A stretch of 64,000 nucleotides of DNA from positions 1-64,000 of the forward strand of contig JBPOHI010000086.1 in assembly GCA_052035735.1 (NCBI GenBank), given 5' to 3'. Made by a program: the position numbers and the translations under genes. The stretch is from JAGPDF01 sp052035735 (GTDB lineage Bacteria > Acidobacteriota > Thermoanaerobaculia > Multivoradales > JAGPDF01). Shown here one piece after another: positions 1 through 7,457 of this stretch (position 1 is its first letter; every line of letters starts with the position of its first letter). Below the pieces are notes generated by a model. It was given only the letters and a program-made list of their open reading frames with translations. It was not told the DNA's origin and did no database searches.

Positions 1-2
1 AA

Positions 3-133
3 GCCGCCGCCGGCACGATCCGCCACGACTTGGCCGATTCGATCGACGCGAACGTCGTCCACGGCTTGATGCCGCCGAAACTGCCAAGAACGAAATCGAG
101 TTTTTCTTCAAGTCGAACGAACTTTTCTCGTAA
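3..133 (+). pseudogene. ndk: Nucleoside diphosphate kinase, C-terminal fragment with a 1-nt frameshift
   Basis: This is the 3' end of a gene that begins before the window. Frame 3 reads a peptide with IRHDLADSIDANVVHG, the typical Ndk C-terminal region. After the glycine codon at 63-65 only two bases (66-67) precede the GAT at 68. From there frame 2 continues DAAETAKNEIEFFFKSNELFS and stops at TAA 131-133. One inserted base would restore the conserved Ndk motif HGSD and an unbroken C-terminus, so one base is missing at the serine codon. Ndk makes nucleoside triphosphates by a ping-pong phosphohistidine mechanism; the catalytic histidine would lie outside the window. The gene is convergent with mscL. 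Either a real lesion or a consensus error near a contig end could explain it; I favour an error because both flanks are well conserved. Confidence 0.85.
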
Positions 134-143
134 GCTTCCGAAA

Positions 144-581
144 CTATTTCACATCCGAGCAACAATGCGCGCATCTTTTCGCCGCGAGCGGGATTTGCGA
201 GAGGCAGAGGCTGCATTCTTTCGTCGTGGGCGAGGCGGCGGGTTCTTTGCGTTTGAAGCGGTTGACCTGCTTGATCACGAGGAAGATCGTGAAGGCCACG
301 ATCAGGAAATTGATGACGTTGTTGATGAAGAGCCCGTAATTGATCGTCGGGATACCGGCATCTTTGGCGGCTTTCACCGTATCGACGGCCCTATCGCTTA
401 AATTCACGAAGAGGTTCGAGAAGTCGATCTTTCCCAGGACTAATCCGATCGGAGGCATGACGACATCCTCAACCAACGACGCGACGATCTTCCCGAAAGC
501 CCCGCCGATGATCACGCCGACCGCGAGGTCGATCACGTTGCCGCGCTGGATGAAGGCCTTGAACTCCGACGTCATTCCCAT
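144..581 (-). CDS. mscL: Large-conductance mechanosensitive channel MscL with C-terminal zinc-ribbon-like tail
   Basis: Inner-membrane channel that opens under extreme membrane tension to release solutes during hypo-osmotic shock. The 145-residue protein starts with the family hallmark GNVIDLAVGVIIGGAFG at residues 14-30 (TM1, pore-lining), and TM2 lies around residues 85-105 (NNVINFLIVAFTIFLVIKQVN). The C-terminus ends in two CxxC pairs (C123/C126 and C137/C140), a zinc-ribbon-like knuckle where minimal MscL proteins have only a helical bundle. The start is supported by AAGGAG about 7 nt upstream of the ATG. The family call is very safe; metal binding by the tail is inferred. Confidence 0.97.
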   Translation of the reverse strand: MGMTSEFKAFIQRGNVIDLAVGVIIGGAFGKIVASLVEDVVMPPIGLVLGKIDFSNLFVNLSDRAVDTVKAAKDAGIPTINYGLFINNVINFLIVAFTIFLVIKQVNRFKRKEPAASPTTKECSLCLSQIPLAAKRCAHCCSDVK

Positions 582-666
582 GGTGGGCTCCTTGTGAGGG
601 TGTTCTCAACCGCCGGCAGTCCGCTGCCGGAGGGTCCAGCCCTTCATCTTGCGGCGAATCGAACCG

Positions 667-1413
667 TCAGCCTAGTTCCGCCCGCACGGCTTCGGCAAGG
701 ATGGCGCCGAGCTCGGCGACGAGCGCCCTGCCTTCCTCGACCGATGCCGCGGCGGGGTCACCGCAGTAGGCCAGCTCCAGGCCCGACTCGACGAACGTCG
801 TCTCGCCCCGCGCCGCAGCGTCGACCAGCGAGACCGGAACCGATGGCAGCCGGAGTCGCGCCGCGTCGTCGACCAGGTCGGGCCGGCAGGCGAGGAGGAT
901 CGACGATTCGTAGCGCCCGGCGTGACAAGCGCCGGAGCGGAACTCCTCACCCAGGCGCTGGGCGAGCCGGCGGCGCGTCAGGTCGGGAAACGCCACGCGC
1001 AGAGGGCTCGATTGCCGCAGCTGCTCGACCGCAGTACGCAGGGCCGCAACCTGCGCCGGATCGAAGTGCGCATTGGCGAGCGCCATCACCGCGATGCCGC
1101 GCTCGTTGAGCGCTCTTCCGAGGTCGATGACCAGAGCCGTGAGCGTCTCCGGCCGGATGGACAGCGTCCCCGGGTGGGCGTTCGCGAAGGGGGCCGGCGC
1201 GTAGGCCAGCGACGGCAGCACGACCGCAGCGAGGCCCTCTCTCCCGAGGCTTTGCGCGCCCGCCTCCGCCATCGCTTCGGCGATCCAGACGTCGGTGCCG
1301 ACCGGCAGATGCGGACCGTGCGCCTCGACGGCCCCGAGCGGCAGAATGGCCGCCACCGGGCCGGCGGCGAAGGCGGCCTCGAGCCGGGTGAAACTCTGCT
1401 CCTGCCAGTACAT
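667..1413 (-). CDS. Creatininase/creatinine amidohydrolase family protein
   Basis: Protein of 248 residues from the ATG at 1413. It shows the N-terminal metal-binding signature LPLGAVEAHGPHLPVGTD (E30, H32, D41) and a downstream HAGRYESSILL segment matching the HAGxxETS motif of the family. The usual NGHGGN motif is changed to NAHFDP, keeping the histidine. Characterised relatives are metal-dependent amidohydrolases, such as creatininase and the MftE peptidase of mycofactocin synthesis; the substrate here cannot be told. It lies 41 nt downstream of the sigma-54-type regulator gene and is last in the minus-strand rplU-obgE operon. A longer in-frame ATG at 1488 would overlap the previous gene and adds no conserved sequence. 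Confidence 0.85.
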   Translation of the reverse strand: MYWQEQSFTRLEAAFAAGPVAAILPLGAVEAHGPHLPVGTDVWIAEAMAEAGAQSLGREGLAAVVLPSLAYAPAPFANAHPGTLSIRPETLTALVIDLGRALNERGIAVMALANAHFDPAQVAALRTAVEQLRQSSPLRVAFPDLTRRRLAQRLGEEFRSGACHAGRYESSILLACRPDLVDDAARLRLPSVPVSLVDAAARGETTFVESGLELAYCGDPAAASVEEGRALVAELGAILAEAVRAELG

Positions 1414-1454
1414 GGTCGCGCCGATGCTACCAGCCGGACCGGTCCTGCCGCCGT

Positions 1455-2372
1455 TCACGGGATGCCGTAACGCTTGCGCTTCTCCCACAGTCCCTTGCGG
1501 CTGATGCCGAGCATCGCGGCTGCCTTGCCCTGGTGCCCGCGGCTCGCTGCGAGCGCCGCGAGGATTGCGCCGCGCTCGGCCGCTCCGAGTGTCGAGGGGA
1601 TCGGGTCTCCCGCGTCGGCCGGTGGCCGGGGATCGAGCAGAATGCCGTCGGCGTGCAGCATCGCCCGCTCGAGGACGTTGCGCAGCTGGCGCAGATTGCC
1701 CGGCCAGGCGTAGTGGCTCATCCAGCTCCAGACATGCGGCTGGAGTGCGAGGCCCGGACGGGAGAAGCGCTCACTCAGGTCGGCGAGGATTGCGGTCGCC
1801 AGCCCGCGCAGCTCCTCGATGCGCTGGCGCAGCGGCGGCAGCACGAAGGTCAGCACTTCGAGGCGGTAGAAGAGATCGGCGCGGAAGGCGCCTCGCCCGA
1901 CCCGATCCGGCAGATCGTGCGCGCCGATCGCGACGAAACGGACATCGGCCGCGACCTCGGGGCCGCCGAGCGGCGAGTAGCGACTCTCGGCGAGGAGACG
2001 CAGCAGCTTGGGCTGACTCACCAGCGGCAGCTCCTCGACGTGGTCGAGAACCAGTGTGCCGCCTTCGGCGCGCGCCACACGCCCTTCCTGGGCACGTTCG
2101 GCGCCCGTGAAGGCACCGGCGCGGAAGCCGAAGAGCTCGCTTTCGAGAAGCGACGCTGGGATGGCAGCCGGGTCGAGTTCGACGAGTGGGCGACCGCTTC
2201 GCGACCCGGCGGAGTGCAGCAGACGCGCCAGCGTCGAACGGCCGGTACCGGGCTCGCCAAGGACGAGCACCGGCGCGGAGGAGGCCGCTATCTGTTGCAA
2301 GGTACTCGGCCCCCCTAGGGAGCCTGGCAGGCTGGCGAAGAACGATTCCATCGCCGGCAGCCCGGGAATCAT
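1455..2372 (-). CDS. Sigma-54-type AAA+ transcriptional regulator without receiver domain, altered Walker motifs
   Basis: A 305-residue protein made of an AAA+ domain of the NtrC class and a C-terminal Fis-type helix-turn-helix (about residues 275-305). The sigma-54-contacting loop GAFTGA is intact at 86-91, as are the arginine-finger region (FRADLFYRL, about 163-171) and the WPGNLRQLRN sensor II stretch. Two ATPase motifs deviate: Walker A reads GEPGTGRS, with R45 in place of the invariant Lys, and Walker B ends DH (110-111) in place of DE. There is no N-terminal receiver or GAF domain. It starts 5 nt after rsfS and is followed by the creatininase-family gene, so it is probably cotranscribed with them. 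An alternative start is the ATG at 2351. Confidence 0.9.
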   Translation of the reverse strand: MIPGLPAMESFFASLPGSLGGPSTLQQIAASSAPVLVLGEPGTGRSTLARLLHSAGSRSGRPLVELDPAAIPASLLESELFGFRAGAFTGAERAQEGRVARAEGGTLVLDHVEELPLVSQPKLLRLLAESRYSPLGGPEVAADVRFVAIGAHDLPDRVGRGAFRADLFYRLEVLTFVLPPLRQRIEELRGLATAILADLSERFSRPGLALQPHVWSWMSHYAWPGNLRQLRNVLERAMLHADGILLDPRPPADAGDPIPSTLGAAERGAILAALAASRGHQGKAAAMLGISRKGLWEKRKRYGIP

Positions 2373-2377
2373 CGGAC

Positions 2378-2842
2378 TTAGGTCCCGGGCTCCGGAGAGT
2401 CCGGCCCGCGACCGCCACCTCCGCCCTCGGGGAGGTCGGCCGGGGTGAAATCCGGAGTGACGTCCGGAGCGTCGCGCCAGAGGCGTTCGAGCCCGTAGTA
2501 GTCGCGGCGCTCCTCGAGCAGCGAGTGGACGAGGAAATCGCCGTAGTCGAGCAGCACCCATTGCGCGCCGGTGTAGCCCTCGACATGCAGCGGACGCACG
2601 CCGATCTCGAGCAGGCTCTCCTCGACCGCGTTGGCGATCGCCTGCACCTGGCGCTCGTTGCCGGCGCTGGCGATGACGAAGTAATCGGCGAACGAAGTGA
2701 CCGGCTCGAGGTGGCGTACGCGGACGTTCTCGGCCTTGGTGTCGTGCGCCGCGGCGACCGCTGCGCGAACGCGGGTCCGAATGTCCTCCGCCGAGGCGAC
2801 GGCGGCCGGAGCGGTCAGGGAATGGCGGGAGGGTAGGGTCAT
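2378..2842 (-). CDS. rsfS: Ribosome silencing factor RsfS
   Basis: RsfS binds protein uL14 of the large ribosomal subunit and blocks subunit joining when nutrients are scarce. The 154-residue protein carries the family core: DIRTRVRAAVAAAHDTKAEN, then VTSFADYFVIASAGNERQVQAIANAV, VEGYTGAQWVLLDYGDFLVHSL, and the YYGLERLW end. A low-complexity Gly/Asp/Pro tail of about 25 residues follows. The start codon overlaps the nadD stop as ATGA (2839-2842), the usual nadD-rsfS arrangement, which fixes the start. A much longer frame upstream of the ATG is only an antisense-like extension through nadD. Confidence 0.95.
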   Translation of the reverse strand: MTLPSRHSLTAPAAVASAEDIRTRVRAAVAAAHDTKAENVRVRHLEPVTSFADYFVIASAGNERQVQAIANAVEESLLEIGVRPLHVEGYTGAQWVLLDYGDFLVHSLLEERRDYYGLERLWRDAPDVTPDFTPADLPEGGGGGRGPDSPEPGT

Positions 2843-3447
2843 CGATAGAGGCGGTACTTGGACAGGTATCGTACCACTCGCGGTTCGAGCCAACCGTCGG
2901 GGATCGCCTCGCCGGCCGCGAGCCGGCGCCGGATCTCGGTCGACGACACCGCGAGCGGCGGGTTCTCGACGAAGTCCACGCTGCCGGCGGAGACCGCCGC
3001 CGCGAGCTCGGGCGCGAGCGCGGCTCCCGCCCCGGCGAGATCGGCGCCGGGGCGCGTCAACACGGCGAGCCGCGCGAGATTCAGGATCTCCCGCCAGCGT
3101 ACCCAGTTCGAGAGGTCGAGGAAGGAATCGCCACCGAGGATCAGCACCAGCTCCGCCCCCGGCTCGGCGACTGCGAAGTGCTCGAGCGTCTCCACGGTAT
3201 AGGCGGGCCGGTCGAGGGTCAGCTCGTGGGTCGAGACCCGTGCCTCGGCGACGTCGAGGAGCGCCAGTTCGACCATCGCGTACCGCGCCAGCGCCGGCGC
3301 AAAGCTCTGCCGGCGCTTGTGCGGCGGGCTCGCGGTCGGCAGGTAGAGCACGCGGTCGAGGCCGAGCCGCCGCTGCGCCTCGCGCACCGGCTCGACGTGC
3401 CCGCGGTGGATCGGGTCGAAACTGCCGCCGAAAAGACCGATCTTCAC
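2839..3447 (-). CDS. nadD: Nicotinate-nucleotide adenylyltransferase NadD
   Basis: Transfers AMP from ATP to nicotinate mononucleotide, giving deamido-NAD in NAD synthesis. The 202-residue protein has the nucleotidyltransferase signature GGSFDPIHRGH at residues 7-17, the YLPTASPPHK segment, and the C-terminal VSSTEIRRRL motif. The GTG start at 3447 overlaps the obgE stop (GTGA, 3444-3447) and the gene ends in an ATGA overlap with rsfS, so the three are translationally coupled. The last step of the same pathway, nadE, is found about 32 kb away in this window. Confidence 0.96.
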   Translation of the reverse strand: MKIGLFGGSFDPIHRGHVEPVREAQRRLGLDRVLYLPTASPPHKRRQSFAPALARYAMVELALLDVAEARVSTHELTLDRPAYTVETLEHFAVAEPGAELVLILGGDSFLDLSNWVRWREILNLARLAVLTRPGADLAGAGAALAPELAAAVSAGSVDFVENPPLAVSSTEIRRRLAAGEAIPDGWLEPRVVRYLSKYRLYR

Positions 3448-4457
3448 GACCGCGCCTCGAGCCGCAGGGCATCGAGGCGCTTCGCCAGCATCGCGACCAG
3501 GGGCTTCAGGCCCTGCCCGGTCGCCGCGCTGATCAGCCTCAGCGGCAGCCCGCGCGCCGCGGCGGCAGCTTCGAGCTCCACCCGCCGCTCTTCGCGCACC
3601 GCGTCGAGCTTGCTGCCGACGAGAATGCGCTCGCGCTCGAGCAGCTCGGGGCTGAAGGCCCCGAGCTCGTGCTCGATGGTGCGGAGGTCCTCGAGCGCCG
3701 ATCCTTCCGCCGAGAGATCGACCAGATGCAGCAGGATCCGGCAGCGCTCGACATGCTTCAGGAACTGGACCCCCAGGCCGGCACCCTGGGCCGCACCGGC
3801 GATCAGGCCGGGCAGATCGGCGATCACGAAGGGCCGCGACAGCGGACCTTCGGCGACCACGCCGAGGTTGGGGACGAGTGTGGTGAACGGATAGTCGGCG
3901 ATCTTCGGCCGCGCCGCGGAGACCACGGAGATCAGAGTTGATTTGCCGGCGTTGGGCAGCCCCACCAGGCCGACATCGGCGAGGAGCTTGAGCTCGAGGC
4001 GGAGGCGTCGCTCCTCGCCTTCGGTCCCGGGATCGGCTCGGCGCGGCGCGCGGTTCGTCGGCGTGGCGAAGTTCTGATTGCCCTTGCCTCCCTTGCCGCG
4101 CCGCGCCACTTCGAGCCGCTCGCCGTCGGCGAGCAGCTCGCCCAGCTGTTCGCCGGTGTCGTCGTCCATCACCACGGTGCCCATCGGCACCTGGATCACG
4201 AGGTCCTCGCCCGACTTGCCGGTGCGGTTGCTGCCGAGGCCGTGCTGGCCCCGCTCGGCGGCGTAGATCGACTGGAAGCGGAGGTGGTAGAGGGTATTCA
4301 GGCCTTCGTTGGCGACCAGAAAGACCGAGCCGCCATCGCCGCCGTCGCCGCCCGAGGGGCCGCCGTGCGGGACGAATTTCTCGCGCCGGAACGCGACACA
4401 CCCGTTCCCACCGCGGCCAGCGCGGACCGGTATGACCGATTCGTCGAGAAAGACCAC
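3444..4457 (-). CDS. obgE: GTPase Obg (CgtA)
   Basis: Conserved GTPase of large-subunit ribosome assembly and stress signalling. The 337-residue protein has the glycine-rich Obg fold (residues 1-158, with GRGGNGCVAFRREKFVPHGGP and GGDGGDGG), then the G domain: G1 GLPNAGKST at 167-175, G2 region YPFTT, and G3 DLPG at 214-217. The G4 position reads SKLD (282-285) rather than NKxD. There is no long C-terminal extension. It follows rplU and rpmA in the classic rplU-rpmA-obgE order and is coupled to nadD by a GTGA overlap. Confidence 0.97.
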   Translation of the reverse strand: MVFLDESVIPVRAGRGGNGCVAFRREKFVPHGGPSGGDGGDGGSVFLVANEGLNTLYHLRFQSIYAAERGQHGLGSNRTGKSGEDLVIQVPMGTVVMDDDTGEQLGELLADGERLEVARRGKGGKGNQNFATPTNRAPRRADPGTEGEERRLRLELKLLADVGLVGLPNAGKSTLISVVSAARPKIADYPFTTLVPNLGVVAEGPLSRPFVIADLPGLIAGAAQGAGLGVQFLKHVERCRILLHLVDLSAEGSALEDLRTIEHELGAFSPELLERERILVGSKLDAVREERRVELEAAAAARGLPLRLISAATGQGLKPLVAMLAKRLDALRLEARS

Positions 4458-4502
4458 GGAGGGAGGGGGGGCCGGCGAACCGGCGCTAGTCGGGCGGCGA
4501 AC

Positions 4503-4760
4503 TTATTCGGCAGGAAGGATGTGTACGAACATGCCACGCTGGCCGCGGTCCTGGAACTGGACCGTGCCGTCGCTCGTCGCGAACAGCGTGTCATCCTTGC
4601 CCAACCCTACATTGTTGCCCGGGTTGTATCGGGTCCCGCGCTGACGAACCAGGATCGACCCGCTCGTCACCTTCTCGCCGCCATACTTCTTCACGCCGAG
4701 CCGCTGGGCGTTCGAATCGCGCCCGTTCCGCGTGGATCCTTGACCTTTCTTATGTGCCAT
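4503..4760 (-). CDS. rpmA: 50S ribosomal protein bL27
   Basis: Ribosomal protein located near the peptidyl-transferase centre. The 85-residue protein begins MAHKKGQGSTRNGRDSNAQR, the standard bL27 N-terminus, followed by LGVKKYGGEKVTSGSILVRQ and the GNNVGLGKDDTLFA core. No N-terminal cleavage extension of the Firmicutes type is seen. It is 27 nt downstream of rplU and 45 nt upstream of obgE, a conserved gene order. Confidence 0.98.
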   Translation of the reverse strand: MAHKKGQGSTRNGRDSNAQRLGVKKYGGEKVTSGSILVRQRGTRYNPGNNVGLGKDDTLFATSDGTVQFQDRGQRGMFVHILPAE

Positions 4761-4787
4761 TGAGGGAAGCTCCTGAAGGGGTTGGGC

Positions 4788-5114
4788 TCAGATGACGATG
4801 TTCTGGACGCGGACCTTGAGGTAGTCCTGGCGATGTCCGCCCTGGCGCTTGTAGCCCTTGCGCCGGACCTTCTTGAAGATGCGCACCTTCGGACCGCGCG
4901 TATCGTGGAGCAGCTCCGCCTCCACCCGCGCGCCGGGGATCACCGGATTGCCGACCCGGGTGCCACCTTCGCCGTAGACCAGCAATACGCGATCGAAGAC
5001 GATCTTCTCGCGCTCGTCACCCTTGGCGGGCTCCACGGGCAGCAGCTCGACATCGAGCACATCCCCCGCCTGTACACGGTACTGCTTTCCACCGGTTTCG
5101 ATCACAGCAAACAT
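4788..5114 (-). CDS. rplU: 50S ribosomal protein bL21
   Basis: Large-subunit ribosomal protein, 108 residues from the ATG at 5114. MFAVIETGGKQYRVQAGD at the N-terminus and KVRIFKKVRRKGYKRQGGHRQ near the C-terminus are diagnostic. The chosen start is preceded by an AGAGGTG Shine-Dalgarno-like run; an ATG 24 nt further upstream would add residues absent from the family. It is the first gene of the minus-strand operon, so a promoter should lie in 5115-5249, the 135-nt gap shared with the divergent hydrolase gene. I could not pick a convincing -35/-10 pair there. Confidence 0.97.
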   Translation of the reverse strand: MFAVIETGGKQYRVQAGDVLDVELLPVEPAKGDEREKIVFDRVLLVYGEGGTRVGNPVIPGARVEAELLHDTRGPKVRIFKKVRRKGYKRQGGHRQDYLKVRVQNIVI

Positions 5115-5249
5115 GACGACACACCTCTTTCGCCGCACGGGTTGCGGGCCGCAGAGCTTATCCGGCGGGCACCGACCTCGTCAACCCGGCCCCCTGTCCA
5201 CCCGGAAAGCCGGCGGCCGGCGCCCCCGCCCGCTGCTAGGCTCGGCCCC

Positions 5250-6095
5250 GTGCTCACCCGCGCGTTCGAGCTCGCCACCGCCGCGGCCCTGACCGCTCGC
5301 GGGCTTCGCGCCGCGACGGTTCCGACCTCCGGCGGCTGGAATCTCAAGTGCTGGCAGGGGGGGCCGGCCGATGGTGAGCCGTGGCTGCTGCTGCACGGAC
5401 TCGGCGCGACCGCCGCCACCTATCTTCCTTTGCTGCCGCAATTGCACGGCGACTGCAGGCTCGTGCTGCCGGAGCTTTCGACGCTCGGTGGCAGCCGCGG
5501 CCCCGATCCGGCGCTGGCGATTCCCCAGGCAACCGCCGCTCTGGCAGAGATCATCGAGAGGCAGTCGCCCGGCCGGCCCGTGACCGTCTGCGGCATCAGC
5601 CTGGGGGGTTGGATCGCAGTGCGGCTCGCGCTCGCCCGCCCCGACCTGGTCGCACGGCTATTGCTGGTCGTTCCCGGTGGCTACCGGGAACAGGACTGGG
5701 AGCGCATCGGCCGCATGGTACGCGTCGAGACCTATCGCGACAGCGCCGCGATCTGGCGCGCCCTTTTCGTCCGCCCGCCCTGGCCGCTGCGGCTCGGTCG
5801 GCCGTTCCTTTATCTGGCTTACCGGTCGTCCGCCGTGAGAGCGGCGCTCGCCACCTTGCGCGAAGAGGACGCCTTCGGCGACGCCGAGCTCGCGACCCTG
5901 AAGATGCCCGTGGGCCTGGTCTGGGGAGCGCAAGACCGTCTCTTCCTTTGCGAAGCCGGGCAGCGGATGGCGCAGGCAATTCCACGTTCGCGGTTCACGG
6001 CGATTGCCGATGCCGGCCACGGGGTGCAATGGGAGCGGCCGCGCGCGTTCTTCGAGGCGGTCCTGAACTTTCGCCGTGACCTCCCCTTGTCCTGA
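5250..6095 (+). CDS. Alpha/beta-fold hydrolase
   Basis: Protein of 281 residues if begun at the GTG at 5250. It has the oxyanion-hole motif HGLGAT, the nucleophile elbow GISLGG, an acid at GAQDRLF and the catalytic histidine in DAGHGVQWERP, so the Ser-Asp-His triad appears complete. A cap region sits between the nucleophile and the acid. Such enzymes hydrolyse esters, lactones, C-C bonds or epoxides; the substrate cannot be assigned. No signal peptide is evident, so it is probably cytoplasmic. It is divergent from rplU and followed by a small CxxC protein on the same strand. The start is uncertain because no ATG lies close to the conserved region. Confidence 0.85.
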   Translation: MLTRAFELATAAALTARGLRAATVPTSGGWNLKCWQGGPADGEPWLLLHGLGATAATYLPLLPQLHGDCRLVLPELSTLGGSRGPDPALAIPQATAALAEIIERQSPGRPVTVCGISLGGWIAVRLALARPDLVARLLLVVPGGYREQDWERIGRMVRVETYRDSAAIWRALFVRPPWPLRLGRPFLYLAYRSSAVRAALATLREEDAFGDAELATLKMPVGLVWGAQDRLFLCEAGQRMAQAIPRSRFTAIADAGHGVQWERPRAFFEAVLNFRRDLPLS

Positions 6096-6136
6096 CCGCG
6101 CCAGGAGGGGCATGATCCCGGCGGAAGGAACCGCCC

Positions 6137-6316
6137 ATGTCCGCCCCCGACTTCCTCATCTGCCTCAACTGCGAATCGCCCTGCTACACCTTCGAATGGG
6201 GTGACGAAGGCTGCGAAGAGGCCCTCTGCCAGGTCTGCGGCAACGACGAGCCCGACCAGTTCGCCACCGAAGAGGACTTCGACGCCATCGTCATCGACCA
6301 CGGAGAAAGGCACTAG
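6137..6316 (+). CDS. Small conserved CxxC zinc-ribbon-like protein (59 aa)
   Basis: An open frame of 59 residues begins at the ATG at 6137, with AAGGAA upstream, and ends at TAG 6316. It contains two cysteine pairs, CLNC and CQVC, plus two further cysteines between them, followed by an acidic tail (NDEPDQFATEEDFDAIVIDH). The spacing suggests a single rubredoxin-like or zinc-ribbon knuckle. Coding character is supported by the compact Cys pattern and the ribosome-binding site. It sits 41 nt after the hydrolase gene and converges on pfkA with an 18-nt gap. No function can be named. Confidence 0.75.
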   Translation: MSAPDFLICLNCESPCYTFEWGDEGCEEALCQVCGNDEPDQFATEEDFDAIVIDHGERH

Positions 6317-6334
6317 CGCGGTCCGGCGGACGCT

Positions 6335-7435
6335 TCAGCCGCCTTCGTCGCCGAAGCCGACCCCGACCGCGCGGGCGGTGGCGACGAGCTCGCCCTTGGA
6401 ATCGACGAGTTTCTGCGCCCCGGTCGCCTCGTCGAGGGAGACTTCCGAGACCTCTCCGGCGCGCAGGCAGACCATCGTGCCGAACCGCCCCGCGGCCGCA
6501 GCTTCAGCCGCGCGCCTGCCAAGGCGGGTGGCGAGGATGCGGTCGAACGGCACCGGCGAACCGCCTCGCTGCAAGTGCCCCAGGACCGTGACGCGAATCT
6601 CGTGCTCGATGTGCGGCGCGAGCTCACGCGCCAGCCGGTCGCCGGCGCCACCGAGTCGCGGATGACCGTCTCCCGCGTCGGCATCGCGCCAGGAGGGCTT
6701 CCCGCCGACCGGCACCGCGCCCTCGGCGACCACGACCAGGGAGTAGGACTGACCGCGCGCCGCGCGCTCCTCGATCTTCGCCTCGACGGCGTGGATGCGG
6801 TAGGGGATTTCCGGCACCAGGATGACGTCCGCCGCGCCGGCGAGACCGGCGTGCAGCGCGATCCAGCCCGCGTCTCGCCCCATGACCTCGAGGATCATCA
6901 CGCGATGATGACTCTCGGCGGTGTCGCGCAGGCGATCGAGCGCGTCACTCGCGGCCTCGATGGCGGTCCAGAAGCCGAAGGTGTAGTCCGTCGCCGCGAG
7001 GTCGTTGTCGATCGTCTTGGGCACCCCCACGATGCCCAGACCCAGGTCGTAGAACTGGCGAGCGATGCGCAGCGTGCCATCGCCGCCGATGACGATCAGG
7101 GCGTCGAGCTCGGCCTCGCGGGCGTGGCGCAGCACCTCGGCTGAGCGATCGATCCGCGCCGCGCCCGGAGAAGCAGACTCGGGCAGCATGGCGAACGGGT
7201 TGCAGCGGTTGGTCGTGCCGAGAACCGTGCCGCCCTTGCCCACCAGATCCCGCACCTGCGAGCTGGTGAACTTGCGGTAGCGACGCTCGAGCAGACCCTC
7301 GAAGCCGTCGAGAATACCCAGCGTCTCGATGCCGCCCAGACGGTCGGCGGTGCGAACCACGGCGCGGATCACCGCGTTCAGCCCCGGCGCGTCGCCGCCG
7401 CCAGTCAGCACACCGATCCTGCGCATACGGGTCAT
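6335..7435 (-). CDS. pfkA: 6-phosphofructokinase
   Basis: Phosphorylates fructose 6-phosphate in glycolysis. About 366 residues from the ATG at 7435, with the motifs IGVLTGGGDAPGLNAVIR, GGDGTLRIA, GVPKTIDND, EVMGRDAGWIAL and GHLQRGGSPVPFDR. The phosphoryl-donor positions are mixed: glycine in GGDGT, as in ATP-dependent enzymes, and lysine in PKTIDND, as in PPi-dependent enzymes. This combination also occurs in actinobacterial-type ATP enzymes, so ATP is the more likely donor. Starts at 7444 or 7426 are also possible. The histidine kinase gene upstream ends 22 nt before this start, so the two may be cotranscribed. Confidence 0.94.
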   Translation of the reverse strand: MTRMRRIGVLTGGGDAPGLNAVIRAVVRTADRLGGIETLGILDGFEGLLERRYRKFTSSQVRDLVGKGGTVLGTTNRCNPFAMLPESASPGAARIDRSAEVLRHAREAELDALIVIGGDGTLRIARQFYDLGLGIVGVPKTIDNDLAATDYTFGFWTAIEAASDALDRLRDTAESHHRVMILEVMGRDAGWIALHAGLAGAADVILVPEIPYRIHAVEAKIEERAARGQSYSLVVVAEGAVPVGGKPSWRDADAGDGHPRLGGAGDRLARELAPHIEHEIRVTVLGHLQRGGSPVPFDRILATRLGRRAAEAAAAGRFGTMVCLRAGEVSEVSLDEATGAQKLVDSKGELVATARAVGVGFGDEGG

Positions 7436-7457
7436 GGCGGGCATTCTAACGGCAGGC

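Noticed and set aside
613..630. Hairpin CCGGCAG-TCCG-CTGCCGG between mscL and the creatininase gene as a terminator
   Set aside because: No T-tract follows on either strand and it lies upstream of mscL, so it was not called a terminator.
2843..3472. N-terminal extension of rsfS in its open frame to 3472
   Set aside because: The extension covers nadD in another frame, is Arg/Ala-rich, and the ATG at 2842 in an ATGA overlap with nadD gives the normal RsfS length.
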